57,906 bases of DNA from Lysinibacillus_B sp036662795 (GTDB taxonomy: Bacteria > Bacillota > Bacilli > Bacillales_A > Planococcaceae): assembly GCF_036662795.1 (NCBI RefSeq), contig NZ_JBAFWZ010000022.1, positions 1-57,906 of the forward strand, in the 5' to 3' direction. The notes under the pieces were generated by a model, which had not been told where the DNA came from, made no database searches, and was given only the letters and a program-made list of their open reading frames with translations. Position 1 is the stretch's first letter; every line of letters starts with the position of its first letter. Below, piece after piece: positions 8,539 through 19,405 of the stretch. The translations under genes were made by a program, and so were the position numbers.

Positions 8539-9150
8539 ATGGAAGAATGGCTTACGATTGAAAATTTAGAACGGTTAGAGGCGTATTATCGAACTCTTGG
8601 GCCATTTATCGGAATCTTTTTACCATTACTAGAGGCGTTTTTGCCGTTTATACCACTAGTTGTAATTGTTGTTGCAAATGTAAATGCATTTGGTTTGTTT
8701 TGGGGGTTTTTATTTTCATGGATAGGAACAGTACTTGGTTCCTATATTGTGTTCCTAATTGTAAGAAAGTATGGACGTCACCCTAGGCTGTACTTTTTCA
8801 CAAAAAATGCCCGTGTACAAAAGTTTATTAAATGGGTCGATATGAATGGGCTAAGTCCACTATTTGTGCTTTTATGCTTCCCATTTACACCGTCAGTTCT
8901 CGTTAATATCGTTGCCGGCCTATCGAATATTCGTAAACATTTTTACTTAGCAGCAATTGTTTTAGGGAAAATGGTCATGATTTTATTGATGAGCTTTGTT
9001 GGACATGATCTAACAGCACTTATTAAAAGTCCCATTCGCCTAGCCTTATCAGCCCTAGCAATTATTGCTTTATGGTTTATCGGCAAAGCAGTTGAAGTTC
9101 GATTAAATAAAAGAGTAGAGCGGGATTTAAGAAATATTGACAAAAGGTAG
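8539..9150 (+). CDS. TVP38/TMEM64 (VTT-domain) membrane protein, YhjE-like
   Basis: 203 residues, five or six hydrophobic segments, ATG after AAGGGGTGG. The region FPFTPSVLVNIVAGLSN corresponds to the conserved F..P..P.....G...GL motif of the VTT/DedA superfamily, members of which include lipid scramblases and transporters. A similar gene (yhjE) lies near addB in B. subtilis, and addB follows here. Substrate unknown. Confidence 0.8.
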   Translation: MEEWLTIENLERLEAYYRTLGPFIGIFLPLLEAFLPFIPLVVIVVANVNAFGLFWGFLFSWIGTVLGSYIVFLIVRKYGRHPRLYFFTKNARVQKFIKWVDMNGLSPLFVLLCFPFTPSVLVNIVAGLSNIRKHFYLAAIVLGKMVMILLMSFVGHDLTALIKSPIRLALSALAIIALWFIGKAVEVRLNKRVERDLRNIDKR

Positions 9151-9249
9151 CACGGTTCCTACATATTTAGGAGCTGTGTTTATTTATTTATCTACACGAA
9201 CGTTTATTAGAGTGTAAAATAAAAATAATAGATTAAGAGGGGGATGAAT

Positions 9250-12200
9250 ATGGCTTTAAAAATAGTTTCTGGGCGAGCGGGGTCCGGGAAAACAACGAGA
9301 ATTCATCAAGAAATTATAGAAGATTTAAAAGCAAATCCTCTAGGACCACCAATTTTTATCATTGTACCTGATCAAATGTCGTTTTCAACTGAGTATGATC
9401 TTACACATAAATATGATGTGCAGGGGATTATGCGTGCGCAAGTATTACCGTTTAAGCGTTTAGCTTGGTTTATATTACAGGAGACAGGGGGGATTGCAAA
9501 GGACAAAATTGATAGCTTTGGATATCGCATGTTAATACGTCGAATATTAGAAGAAAATAAAGAACGATTTGCCCTTTTTCGTCAAGCAGCAGGTAAACGA
9601 GGCTTTACACAAGAGGTAGAAGTGCTCTTACGTGAATTTAGCCAATATGATATTACGAGCGAATCAATTACCGGCTTGATTGAACAATTAGAGCAGTCAA
9701 ATGCATCTAGTACGTTAATTTCAAAAATGAAGGATTTCCAAATTATTTTACGTGAGCTCGAAGCTAAACTTGGAGATAGCTACGTAGATGGAGAGGGCTT
9801 TTACCCAATACTCGTAGAGAGGCTAAAAAACTCAGAAAAAATAAAAGAAGCACATATTTATATTGATGGCTTCGTGATGTTTACGAAAAGAGAGTTTGCC
9901 ATTGTGCAACAATTACTCGCCTTAGCGAAGAGAGTAACTGTTGTGTTACCGTTTGATGAAGTAAGTGCTGCAGCGGAGCCCGAAGCATTATTTCACCGTG
10001 CAGCCTTTTCCTATGACAAGCTCATAAACGAAGCATTTGAAAATGGTATAGAGGTAGAGCCACGTACTCACCTCGAACAACAATTCCGTTTCACCAATGA
10101 GGATTTAAAGCATGTTGAGCGTAATTTCCACGCACCGATTTTTACGTCTCAGAAAGGAAATGGCTTTGTACAGTTAATTGAAGGAGCGAACCGTAGAGCA
10201 GAAATACAAGGTATTGCCCGGGAAATAAAGCGGCTTGTAACTGAAGAGGACTTGCGGTATAGGGACATTGGGATTATGTATCGACAAGCGGATGTCTATG
10301 ATCCAATCATTTCGACCACCTTTAAACAGTATGGCATTCCATTTTTCTCTAATGAAAAGCGTCCGATGCTACATCATCCGTTAATCGAGCTGACACGATC
10401 TGCCCTTGAGTCGATTGTATCAAACTGGCAATATGAGCCGATATTTCGTGGTGTTAAAACAGACTTATTTTTCCCGATTGATGGGAATCGACACAGTATA
10501 AGAGAAAAGATTGATAGGCTTGAAAACTTTGTCATCGCAAAGGGAATTGTAGGGAATCGTTGGAAGGATGCTAACAGCTGGATCTATAAACGTTTTCGCA
10601 CATTAGAAAAGATAACCTCCGTGCAAACCGATGCAGAGCTTGCAATGCAAGATTTATTGTATGAAGCGCGTGATATGATTCGTACACCGTTAGGAATACT
10701 GGAGCAGTCGTTAAAGCAAGCAAGGAGTGGACTAGAGATTGCCACTGCTATTTATCAATTTGTAGAAGAGCTACAGGTGTATGAAAAGCTACAGATTTTA
10801 AAAGAGCAGGAATTAGAAGCGGCAGCCTTCGAATATGGCAGTGAGCATGATCAAGTATGGAATGGCTGGGTGAACGTGCTCGACCAATTTGTATTAATGT
10901 TTGGCGAGCAGGAGATAACGCTTGAAGAAGCAATACAAATACTAGACGAGGGATTTGATTCCTTACAATTTGCAGGCATTCCACCTGCAATAGATGAGGT
11001 GACGGTTGCCACTGTAGAGTATTCACGCTTTGATAATATGAAGGTCGTATTTATTATCGGAGTAAATGATGGCGTCTATCCGATGCGTATTGATAAGGAA
11101 GGATTACTATCAGATGCTGAGCGTGAGTATTTTGATGAAATTGATTATGAGCTAGCACCAAATACTAAAAGTAAGCTTTTGCAGGAAGCTTTTTTAATGT
11201 ACCGTGCTATTTCATCACCAACACATCGCTTATATTTGACGTATTCAAGTGCTGATGAGGAAAGTAAAGGTTTACTTCCATCCTTATATATCAACCGTAT
11301 GAGCAAACTATTTGAGGTGAGCGGTGAAAAAACGCTTCCGCATCACAAAATTTTAATTGATCCGATTGAAGAATTGGATGAGGGCAAGGTGCTGTCATAC
11401 TTGCGTCAACCGGGTCCGTCTTTAGCGTATTTAACGATGCAGTTAAAGCATGCTGAAATAACACAAGGGCTAGCACCGGAATGGAATGCATTGCAAGCAT
11501 TTTATGAGCGTGATCCCTATTGGAATGAAATACTTCAAAGGGTAACAAAGCCTCTCTATAAGAAAAATACAGCAGAGGCATTAACAGAAGAAAATACGAT
11601 TGCCTTATACGGAGATAGCCTTCAAGCAAGTGTTTCTCGAGTAGAGAAGTTTTTCCGATGTCCGTTTTCGCATTTTACTTCGTACGGTCTTCGTTTAGAA
11701 GAGCGCGCAGAATATAAGCTTGAAACATTTGCAATGGGCGATTTATTCCACGAGGCGTTACGGACGATACTAACATCGGAAAATGAGCCGCCAACATCGT
11801 ATAGGGAATGTTTACGACAGGCTAGAGAGACGGTAGAGCCACTTGTCGGTATTTTCTCGTATCGTATTTTAGAAAGCAATGCACGATATACGTACATTAA
11901 AGAAAAATTAATTCGTGTTGTTGCTCGTACCCTATTTGCTTTAACACAGCATGCAAAAGTATCGAAGTTTCAGCCGATTGTTCATGAAAAGCCTTTTGGT
12001 AAGCGGGATGATAAATCAACAACCGATGAGGAGAATGCATTACCAGGACTAGAAATTGAGCTTGAGGGTAAGCGTAAAATGATCCTGCGCGGACAAATTG
12101 ACCGAATTGATGCTTATGAAGAGGAGAATCAAGTTTTCCTCAGAGTGGTTGACTATAAATCCTCTAGTCGAGATCTCGATTTAAATGAGATTTATCACGG

Positions 12201-12789
12201 GCTATCGTTGCAGTTATTAACATATTTAGATGTTGCCTTAAAAAATGCATCGAGTCTATTGCCGAATACAGAAAAAAATATAATCATTGCTCCAGCAGGA
12301 ATGCTCTATGTGCATGTGCATGATCCATTAATTCGTTTAGAGGAGTATGTTGATGAAAGTGTACGTGAATTGCAACGATTAGAGAATTATCGAATGAATG
12401 GGCTTGTAACGAGTGAGTTAGACGTTCTAGAGGCGATGGATACGGAGCTTCTTGAAAATAAAAAATCAAACGTCATTCCTGTTAGTGTTACAAATAAAGG
12501 TGCGTTAGGCGCCTATTCTAAAGTAGTGGATGAAAGCTCGATGCCAGCGCTACAGCAATTTGTAATGGAAAAGCATAGGGAAGCAGGAAATGCAATTTTC
12601 TCAGGGAAAACATCTATTACGCCTTACGCGTTAAAAAATAAAACAGCCTGTGATTATTGTAGCTTTAAAGCCATTTGTCAGTTTGATCCAAGCGATGGTA
12701 CGCAGAGCCATCATAAGCTCAATCCACAAAAGCCAGCAGCGATACTAGATAGAGTGAAAAAGGAGTGTGGTCTGCATGATTCCAACTAA
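9250..12789 (+). CDS. addB: ATP-dependent helicase/nuclease subunit B, AddB
   Basis: 1179 residues from the ATG at 9250 (six bases after GAGGGGG; the ATG at 9244 is too close). AddB pairs with AddA to resect double-strand breaks up to Chi and load RecA. Visible: Walker A GRAGSGKT at the N-terminus; a C-terminal nuclease domain with DRIDAY and VVDYKSS; and four cysteines of the iron-sulfur staple, one in FFRCPFS and three in CDYCSFKAIC. The end overlaps addA by 14 bases, so the subunits are coupled. Confidence 0.97.
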   Translation: MALKIVSGRAGSGKTTRIHQEIIEDLKANPLGPPIFIIVPDQMSFSTEYDLTHKYDVQGIMRAQVLPFKRLAWFILQETGGIAKDKIDSFGYRMLIRRILEENKERFALFRQAAGKRGFTQEVEVLLREFSQYDITSESITGLIEQLEQSNASSTLISKMKDFQIILRELEAKLGDSYVDGEGFYPILVERLKNSEKIKEAHIYIDGFVMFTKREFAIVQQLLALAKRVTVVLPFDEVSAAAEPEALFHRAAFSYDKLINEAFENGIEVEPRTHLEQQFRFTNEDLKHVERNFHAPIFTSQKGNGFVQLIEGANRRAEIQGIAREIKRLVTEEDLRYRDIGIMYRQADVYDPIISTTFKQYGIPFFSNEKRPMLHHPLIELTRSALESIVSNWQYEPIFRGVKTDLFFPIDGNRHSIREKIDRLENFVIAKGIVGNRWKDANSWIYKRFRTLEKITSVQTDAELAMQDLLYEARDMIRTPLGILEQSLKQARSGLEIATAIYQFVEELQVYEKLQILKEQELEAAAFEYGSEHDQVWNGWVNVLDQFVLMFGEQEITLEEAIQILDEGFDSLQFAGIPPAIDEVTVATVEYSRFDNMKVVFIIGVNDGVYPMRIDKEGLLSDAEREYFDEIDYELAPNTKSKLLQEAFLMYRAISSPTHRLYLTYSSADEESKGLLPSLYINRMSKLFEVSGEKTLPHHKILIDPIEELDEGKVLSYLRQPGPSLAYLTMQLKHAEITQGLAPEWNALQAFYERDPYWNEILQRVTKPLYKKNTAEALTEENTIALYGDSLQASVSRVEKFFRCPFSHFTSYGLRLEERAEYKLETFAMGDLFHEALRTILTSENEPPTSYRECLRQARETVEPLVGIFSYRILESNARYTYIKEKLIRVVARTLFALTQHAKVSKFQPIVHEKPFGKRDDKSTTDEENALPGLEIELEGKRKMILRGQIDRIDAYEEENQVFLRVVDYKSSSRDLDLNEIYHGLSLQLLTYLDVALKNASSLLPNTEKNIIIAPAGMLYVHVHDPLIRLEEYVDESVRELQRLENYRMNGLVTSELDVLEAMDTELLENKKSNVIPVSVTNKGALGAYSKVVDESSMPALQQFVMEKHREAGNAIFSGKTSITPYALKNKTACDYCSFKAICQFDPSDGTQSHHKLNPQKPAAILDRVKKECGLHDSN

Positions 12790-15700
12790 ACCAGAAAATG
12801 CACAATGGACGGATGAACAATGGAAGGCGATTTGGGCATCGGGACAAGATATGCTCGTTGCAGCAGCTGCCGGCTCTGGTAAAACAGCAGTCCTGATCGA
12901 GCGTTTAATCCAAAAGGTTTTAGCTCCATCTCATAAGCGAATTGATGTCGATCAATTGTTAGTCGTAACATTTACCAATGCTTCCGCTGCCGAAATGAGA
13001 AGTCGAATGGCAGAGGCGCTTGAAAAGGCAATCGCGAAGGACCCATATAATCAGTTTTTACGTCGTCAGCTTAGTCTTGTGAATAAGGCGCAAATTTCTA
13101 CGTTACATTCTTTTTGTCTAGCCATTTGTCGTCAGTATGCTTATATGATTGATTTGGATCCTGGCTTCCGAATTGCGAGTCAGGATGAGGTGGCCCTGCT
13201 TCGAGATGACGTACTAGCCCAGGTTTTAGAGCAAGCGTATGGGGAAAAGGAGCAAACTTTATCACAGCAGGAAGTGTATCTGTTAGTTGATAGCTTTACT
13301 TCCGATCGTAGCGATCAAGAAATTGAAAAGCTAATCCAGCAATTATATGAAATGTCTCGTGTACAGCCGGACCCATATGCCTGGCTCCGCACTTTACCGA
13401 CTGCCTATGATTTACCGGAGAATGCAGTCGTGGATGATTTACCGTTTGTGCAGGATTTAAAGCAATCGATCGAGCATTCCTTAATGGCAGCTCATAACAA
13501 CCTTACAGAAATGAAGAACCTCGCAACCGCAGATTTTGGGTTAAGTGCCTATGAACCGGTAGCCATTGCTGAAGAGGCGTTTGTTCGCGTGGCAATTGAA
13601 AAAATCCAACAGGGAACATGGCAGGATTTATACGACCATATGGGGCAGGCAAACTGGGTGCGTATGCCGACCGTCAAGAAGGCGGACAATCCGGACGAAT
13701 ATGCAAAGGGGAAGGCGAAGGAGAATCGTGATATTGCAAAGGATATTGTAAAGACGATAAAGGAAACATTTTTCGTTCGGAATCCGGAGTTTTTAGTGCA
13801 AGAAATTCGTCAGATGAAGCCGATTATCGAAACGCTTGTCAAGCTTACAATTATTTATAGCGAGGCGTTCAAGGCAGCGAAGCTAGAGCGCGGTCTTGTG
13901 GACTTTTCCGATTTAGAGCACTATGCACTCGAAATTTTAATGGAGAAAGACGGAGATACCCTTTTGCCATCCGCTGTTGCAAAGGATTTCCAGGAGCGAT
14001 TTAAAGAAGTACTTGTCGATGAGTACCAGGACGTAAATATGCTACAGGAGACGATTTTACAGCTTGTAAAAAGTGGCGATGAAGCGAATGGCAACTTATT
14101 TATGGTTGGTGATGTGAAACAGTCAATCTATGCGTTCCGATTAGCAGAGCCACGACTGTTCCTACGAAAATATAAGGAATTCCAGGAGCACCCGACAAAT
14201 ACAGGGATGAAAATTGATCTAAATGCAAACTTCCGAAGCCGCCAAGAAGTATTAAATAGCACGAACTATGTCTTCGGGCAAGTGATGGATGAAAAGGTCG
14301 GCGAAATTAACTATGATAGCAAGGCCGCCCTTAAATTTGGAGCGAGCTATAGTGAAAAGAATGTACCAGTAGAGCTTGTTATTTTAGATGAATCAGGTGC
14401 AATGAACGAATCAAATGAGGAAGTATTGGAAACGGAATCCTCAATTGAAGCCGAGGAGCTAGAGGATATGAAACGCTCTCAGCAGGAGGCTCGTTATATT
14501 ATTAACCGTATTCGTCATATGATTGATAGCGGCTATGAAGTTTATAACCCGAAGGACCAATCTTCTAGGCCGATTCGCTATAAGGATATTGTGATATTAA
14601 TGCGGTCGATGAAATGGTCTACCGATCTAGCCGAGGAATTTAAGGCTGCTGGGATCCCGTTATATGCCGAATCATCTAAAGGGTATTTTGAGGCAATAGA
14701 AGTAATGATCATGCTGAATTTACTTAAAGTGATCGATAATCCGTATCAGGATATTCCGCTAGCTTCTGTGTTAAGAGCCCCGTTTATCGGGTTAACTGAA
14801 AATGAGCTTGCAGAAATTCGTCTCGCAAAGCGCAATGTTCCTTACTATGAGGCTTTAAAAACATACTTGCAGGAAGGTGCCGACTCGATACATCCAGAAA
14901 CTCTGCGAAAGCTACAAAAATTTATGGAGCAGCTAAAGGGATGGCGCGATTTTGCTCGCCGTGGATCTCTAGCAGAGCTTGTATGGGATATTTATTTACA
15001 AACAAATTATTATGAGATGGTGGGCGCTATGGTAGGGGGCAAACAACGTCAGGCGAATTTGCGTGCACTTCATGACCGAGCACTTGCCTATGAAAAAACA
15101 TCCTTCCGAGGGCTTTTCCGATTCCTACGCTTTATTGACCGGATGAAGTCACGTGGGGATGATTTAGGTATTGCGAAATCGATCGGCGAAGGAGATGATG
15201 TCGTTCGTTTAGTAACAATTCACTCCTCAAAGGGATTAGAGTTCCCGGTCGTTTTTGTAGCAGGCATGACCCATCAGTTTAACCAACAAGATTTTAAAGG
15301 CTCCTATTTATTTGACCAGGATTTCGGGATTGCGGTAAAGGCCATTGATCCGGAGCAGCGGATTATGTATACCTCTCTGCCATATTTAGCAATGAAAGAA
15401 AAAAAGATTGCCAAAATGAAAGCGGAAGAAATGCGTATTTTATATGTAGCGATGACACGTGCAAAGGAGAAGCTCATTTTAGTTGGGTCAGTGAAAAATT
15501 GGGAGAAGAAAAAGCAAGAGTGGGAATTACTGCAGGACTTACCACCAGATGTGATCTTACCGAATTATTTACGTGCGAATGCTAACAGCTATTTAGATTG
15601 GGTAGGACCTGCTGTGGCGCGTCATAACGATTATTTAACACTTTCGATAACAGATGCTGAGCCGGAAGCGGAAGCTTTAAGGGATAGTTTATGGTCTGTT

Positions 15701-16498
15701 AAGGTGCTAGGGAATGATTCACTTCGAGCAAAAAAAGTAGAGGAAGAGCAAGTGCAGCAGGAAAGTGTTCAGCAACGAGTCAATGAAGAGCTAGTAGCAC
15801 TATTAACAGAGCGTTTTACAACCCAGTATCCTTACATGCATGCGGTTAAAAAGAAATCAAAAACGTCTGTGTCTGAAATAAAACGTTTCCAAGCAATGCA
15901 ACAGGAAGAGGAGCCGCTCTATCACGCATTTAGTAAAACGAAATCAACGCTAGCAAAGCGCCCAAGCTTTATTCAGGCGAAGAAACTAACTGGAGCCGAG
16001 ATTGGTACGGTTGTCCATACTGTTATGCAGCATGTGCCACAGCAAGGGTTTACTAGCTTAGAGGAAGGAAATGCCTTTCTACAAAGCTTAGTTGATCGAC
16101 AGCTTCTTAAGCGGCAAGAGGCGGAAGTAATCAATATGGAAGATGTATTAGCATTTTTCTCGACATCGATAGGCCAGCGATTCAAAGAAGCCACTCATCT
16201 CCTTCGTGAAGTGCCGTTTACACTTAGTCGTAAAGATGCAGAAGGGGACACGCAAATTGTACAAGGAGTTCTTGATTGTTTATTCCAGGATCGTGAAGGA
16301 AGCTGGGTGCTACTCGATTATAAAACAGATAAGATTCGACCACCGTATAATAAAGAGCCAGCCCTTTCACAAGAAATGAAGGATCGTTACGGTCTACAGC
16401 TTGCCATTTATGATGAAGCAATCCGATCCATTAAACGAATTACAATCGATGAAAAAGTGCTTTATTTATATGACATCGGTGAGGTTGTGACCTTGTAG
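12776..16498 (+). CDS. addA: ATP-dependent helicase/nuclease subunit A, AddA
   Basis: 1240 residues, a UvrD-like SF1A helicase fused to a C-terminal RecB-family nuclease. The ATG at 12776 lies ten bases after AAGGAG; an in-frame GTG at 12767 is too close. Walker A AAAAGSGKTA, Walker B VDEYQDVN, and helicase motifs VKQSIYAFR and VTIHSSKGLEFPVVF are intact. The nuclease core shows GVLDCLF and VLLDYKTDK. sbcDC, which follows in B. subtilis, is absent; a DUF418 gene follows instead. Confidence 0.97.
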   Translation: MIPTKPENAQWTDEQWKAIWASGQDMLVAAAAGSGKTAVLIERLIQKVLAPSHKRIDVDQLLVVTFTNASAAEMRSRMAEALEKAIAKDPYNQFLRRQLSLVNKAQISTLHSFCLAICRQYAYMIDLDPGFRIASQDEVALLRDDVLAQVLEQAYGEKEQTLSQQEVYLLVDSFTSDRSDQEIEKLIQQLYEMSRVQPDPYAWLRTLPTAYDLPENAVVDDLPFVQDLKQSIEHSLMAAHNNLTEMKNLATADFGLSAYEPVAIAEEAFVRVAIEKIQQGTWQDLYDHMGQANWVRMPTVKKADNPDEYAKGKAKENRDIAKDIVKTIKETFFVRNPEFLVQEIRQMKPIIETLVKLTIIYSEAFKAAKLERGLVDFSDLEHYALEILMEKDGDTLLPSAVAKDFQERFKEVLVDEYQDVNMLQETILQLVKSGDEANGNLFMVGDVKQSIYAFRLAEPRLFLRKYKEFQEHPTNTGMKIDLNANFRSRQEVLNSTNYVFGQVMDEKVGEINYDSKAALKFGASYSEKNVPVELVILDESGAMNESNEEVLETESSIEAEELEDMKRSQQEARYIINRIRHMIDSGYEVYNPKDQSSRPIRYKDIVILMRSMKWSTDLAEEFKAAGIPLYAESSKGYFEAIEVMIMLNLLKVIDNPYQDIPLASVLRAPFIGLTENELAEIRLAKRNVPYYEALKTYLQEGADSIHPETLRKLQKFMEQLKGWRDFARRGSLAELVWDIYLQTNYYEMVGAMVGGKQRQANLRALHDRALAYEKTSFRGLFRFLRFIDRMKSRGDDLGIAKSIGEGDDVVRLVTIHSSKGLEFPVVFVAGMTHQFNQQDFKGSYLFDQDFGIAVKAIDPEQRIMYTSLPYLAMKEKKIAKMKAEEMRILYVAMTRAKEKLILVGSVKNWEKKKQEWELLQDLPPDVILPNYLRANANSYLDWVGPAVARHNDYLTLSITDAEPEAEALRDSLWSVKVLGNDSLRAKKVEEEQVQQESVQQRVNEELVALLTERFTTQYPYMHAVKKKSKTSVSEIKRFQAMQQEEEPLYHAFSKTKSTLAKRPSFIQAKKLTGAEIGTVVHTVMQHVPQQGFTSLEEGNAFLQSLVDRQLLKRQEAEVINMEDVLAFFSTSIGQRFKEATHLLREVPFTLSRKDAEGDTQIVQGVLDCLFQDREGSWVLLDYKTDKIRPPYNKEPALSQEMKDRYGLQLAIYDEAIRSIKRITIDEKVLYLYDIGEVVTL

Positions 16499-16617
16499 AA
16501 GGGGAAAGAACATCTTAGTTTCTGAAAAAATGTTAACTTTTCATAACATCTTGAACAGTGATAGGAAGGATAAGGGATATATTGTAACATAGAAGGAGAT
16601 AGGAAGGAGGCGAAGAG

Positions 16618-17793
16618 TTGAACTTTCAACCAACGCAATTAAACGCTCGAGTACACACGCTAGATACGATTCGAGGCTTCAGTTTACTAGGGATTTTACT
16701 AGTCAATATGTTTGGCTTTTATTTACCAATGCCACACATATTGGATTTAAGTACTTGGTTTACAGAAGCGACGGATATTATTTGGCATCAAATATTAGAT
16801 ATTTACGTTCAAGGTAGCTTCTATCCATTATTCTCCATGCTTTTTGGATATGGGCTAGCGATGCAGTTTATGAAAGCACAGGCAACAGGCCGTGATTTTT
16901 ATCGATTTGCATCCAAGCGATTACTAATTTTATTTATTATAGGAATGATTCATGCCCTCTTCATTTGGTGGGGTGATATTCTTGCTATGTATGCATTTTG
17001 TGGCTTTTTTGTCTTAGTCTTTATTCGTTTAAAGAGTGGCTGGTTACTGAGTATTGGCTTAGCATTAAATGCCTTGATGCATGTCTTCTATTTAGGGATT
17101 TTAGCTTTAGCGGGTGCATTAATGATTGGGATGGATGAAATCGCAATTGATATTACGATGCTACAAAATGCCATTACTGCTTATGGCACAGGGAACTGGC
17201 TAGACGCTTTTATGCAACGGTTACATGATCTCAAAATCCAAATGGGAATAGGAATGTGGTTCTCGGCTTTATTTACTATTTTACCGTATATGCTTATTGG
17301 GGCTGCTGCAGCCAAATGGCGTTTATTAGAGCGGGCGAAAGAACTTAAGGGGCTTTGGATTTCCTTTGCAGTACTTTTTGTTGCAATAGGTATTATTTTA
17401 AAAAGCTTGCCAATTAACTTAGGAAAAATATATTTATATGATTATATTCAAGTATCTATTGGAGGACCCATTCTATCGGTCGGATATATTGCTGTATTTG
17501 TTGTGCTAAGTTATATTCCTGTGATGAATAAAGTATTTTCGCCACTTGCAAAGGCTGGTCGAATGTCCATGACACTCTATATTATGCAGTCTATCGTTTG
17601 TACGATAATATTTTATAATTTTGGTTTTGGCTTATATGGAGAAATTGACGTACCAACTGCCGTTTACATTGCTTTCGCGATTTTTGCTATTCAAGTCATC
17701 CTAGCAGAGCTATGGCTATCGAAATTTACACAGGGCCCACTCGAAGCAGCGGTAAAAAGATTAACTTACGGGAAAATGTATTCAGAAAAGTAA
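16618..17793 (+). CDS. DUF418-family polytopic membrane protein
   Basis: 391 residues from TTG, seven bases after AGGAAGGAGG. About ten membrane helices. The N-terminal LDTIRGFSLLGILLVNM and internal SMLFGYGLAMQF are hallmark DUF418 (YeiB/YxaH-like) segments, distantly related to membrane acyltransferases. Biochemical role unknown. It stands alone, 120 bases after addA. Confidence 0.85.
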   Translation: MNFQPTQLNARVHTLDTIRGFSLLGILLVNMFGFYLPMPHILDLSTWFTEATDIIWHQILDIYVQGSFYPLFSMLFGYGLAMQFMKAQATGRDFYRFASKRLLILFIIGMIHALFIWWGDILAMYAFCGFFVLVFIRLKSGWLLSIGLALNALMHVFYLGILALAGALMIGMDEIAIDITMLQNAITAYGTGNWLDAFMQRLHDLKIQMGIGMWFSALFTILPYMLIGAAAAKWRLLERAKELKGLWISFAVLFVAIGIILKSLPINLGKIYLYDYIQVSIGGPILSVGYIAVFVVLSYIPVMNKVFSPLAKAGRMSMTLYIMQSIVCTIIFYNFGFGLYGEIDVPTAVYIAFAIFAIQVILAELWLSKFTQGPLEAAVKRLTYGKMYSEK

Positions 17794-17850
17794 GGAAATT
17801 CTTTCAATTTTAATGTATGATGTAGAAAAAAGAAGGAGCGCTTTAAAACT

Positions 17851-18753
17851 ATGAAGCTATTATCATTTAAGTATAACGGACAAGTAAAATTTGGACCGAA
17901 AGTGAAAAAAGAAGACGCTGTTTGGGATGTACTAAAAATTCAACAGCAGCTTCAAGTGCTTCCAACGTTCCCGTCTACGATCATTGACGGTATTTCACTC
18001 GGCTTTGATTTTGTGGAGCAAACTCGTAAATTGGTAGATGCCGCACAAAAAAGTGAAAACGCAAATGAATTTAAGCTTACATTTACAGAAATTGAGTGGC
18101 TATCGCCAATCCCAAGAACGCCGAAAAATATACTTTGTATCGGTAAAAACTACAATGAGCATGCCATTGAAATGGGAGCGGCTGGTTCACCTGAGCATAT
18201 AATGGTATTTACCAAATCGCCAACAGCAATCGCAGCTGATGAAGCAACTCTTCCAGTTCATAAGGATAAAACAGAAATGCTAGATTATGAGGGAGAGCTT
18301 GCAGTGGTTATTGGCAAGCGCGGTCAAAACATTCCTAAAGGGATGGTATATGATTACGTTTTTGGCTATACAATTGGAAATGATATTACGGCACGTGACC
18401 TACAAGAGAGGCATAAGCAGTTCTTCTTAGGGAAGAGCCTAGATGGTACATGTCCACTTGGGCCATACCTCGTATCAAAGGATGAAATTCCAGATCCTCA
18501 AAATTTATCTGTCGTGACGAAGGTAAATGGTGAGGTACGCCAAAATGGCTCAACAAAGGATATGATGTATCCAATAGCAGAAATAATTGCGACAGTTTCA
18601 AAGTATGTCACACTGGAGCCAGGCGATATTATTTTAACTGGCACACCAGATGGGGTAGGAAAAGGGATGACACCACCTACTTATTTAAAAGCTGGTGACG
18701 AAGTAAAAGTGTCAATCGAAGGAATCGGGACATTAGCAAATCGCTTCGAGTAA
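17851..18753 (+). CDS. yisK: Fumarylacetoacetate hydrolase-fold enzyme, YisK-like
   Basis: 300 residues, ATG after AAGGAGCG. An N-terminal cap domain (1-90) is followed by the FAH fold. Metal ligands are recognisable: E147 and E149 in DYEGELAV and D178 in GNDITARD. B. subtilis YisK is reported as an oxaloacetate decarboxylase that also associates with the actin homologue Mbl; the long close match (IGKNYNEHAIEMG, QFFLGKSLDGTCP) supports orthology. yisL follows, as in B. subtilis. Confidence 0.88.
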   Translation: MKLLSFKYNGQVKFGPKVKKEDAVWDVLKIQQQLQVLPTFPSTIIDGISLGFDFVEQTRKLVDAAQKSENANEFKLTFTEIEWLSPIPRTPKNILCIGKNYNEHAIEMGAAGSPEHIMVFTKSPTAIAADEATLPVHKDKTEMLDYEGELAVVIGKRGQNIPKGMVYDYVFGYTIGNDITARDLQERHKQFFLGKSLDGTCPLGPYLVSKDEIPDPQNLSVVTKVNGEVRQNGSTKDMMYPIAEIIATVSKYVTLEPGDIILTGTPDGVGKGMTPPTYLKAGDEVKVSIEGIGTLANRFE

Positions 18754-18875
18754 GCGTGACGTTGAACTGACACATTTTTTTAGTAAGGTTGAAACTCGAA
18801 ATCAATTTCATTGAAAACTCTCACTCTAACATGGTAGGATGTTGCATGTAAAGAAAATTATGAGGTGGGAAAATA

Positions 18876-19238
18876 ATGGGTTTTTTAACTAGTACAACGC
18901 ATTTACACATTACAACTTGGGTAATTGCAATTATTTTGTTTTTCATTGCTGCAGTAGCAAGTAAGCCGAATAAAGGTGTACATATGGGACTACGACTGAT
19001 GTACATTCTAATTATTATTTCGGGTGGAGCACTGTTCATGAATTATCGTGATGGCTTCGGAATGATATATGACATAAAAGTGTTATTCGGTATTCTAGTA
19101 ATTGGCTTTATGGAAATGATCCTAGTCCGCAAGACTAAAGGGAAATCGACGACGATGTTTTGGGTATTATTCGCGATCGTTTTCTTCGTGACACTATACC
19201 TAGGCTTATTCAACGGAATTCCAATGAACTTTTCATAA
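18876..19238 (+). CDS. yisL: YisL-like membrane protein (UPF0344/DUF1516)
   Basis: 120 residues with four predicted membrane helices; TGAGGTGG precedes the ATG. HLHITTWVIAIILFFIA matches the start of B. subtilis YisL, and the neighbour is yisK. Function unknown. A 120-base gap separates it from yisK. Confidence 0.85.
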   Translation: MGFLTSTTHLHITTWVIAIILFFIAAVASKPNKGVHMGLRLMYILIIISGGALFMNYRDGFGMIYDIKVLFGILVIGFMEMILVRKTKGKSTTMFWVLFAIVFFVTLYLGLFNGIPMNFS

Positions 19239-19241
19239 TTT

Positions 19242-19304
19242 AAAAATCTACGAGGCAAATGTGCTTCGTAGATTTTTTGCGTCTAAGTTCACCTTTTAGA
19301 CGCA
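19242..19304 (+). terminator. Terminator after yisL with a second hairpin directly behind
   Basis: AAAAATCTACGA (19242-19253) pairs with TCGTAGATTTTT (19266-19277), giving a good terminator. TGCGTCTAA (19278-19286) then pairs with TTAGACGCA (19296-19304). The second hairpin has only a short T tail. Confidence 0.85.
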
Positions 19305-19405
19305 TTTAAGATTTGATTTATGCTAATAAAATTCAAAATAGGGGGACCAACACAAGAATTTTTGGTAAAATGACGTTGGATTGCTTTGAAAGAGAGGGAT
19401 TAAAT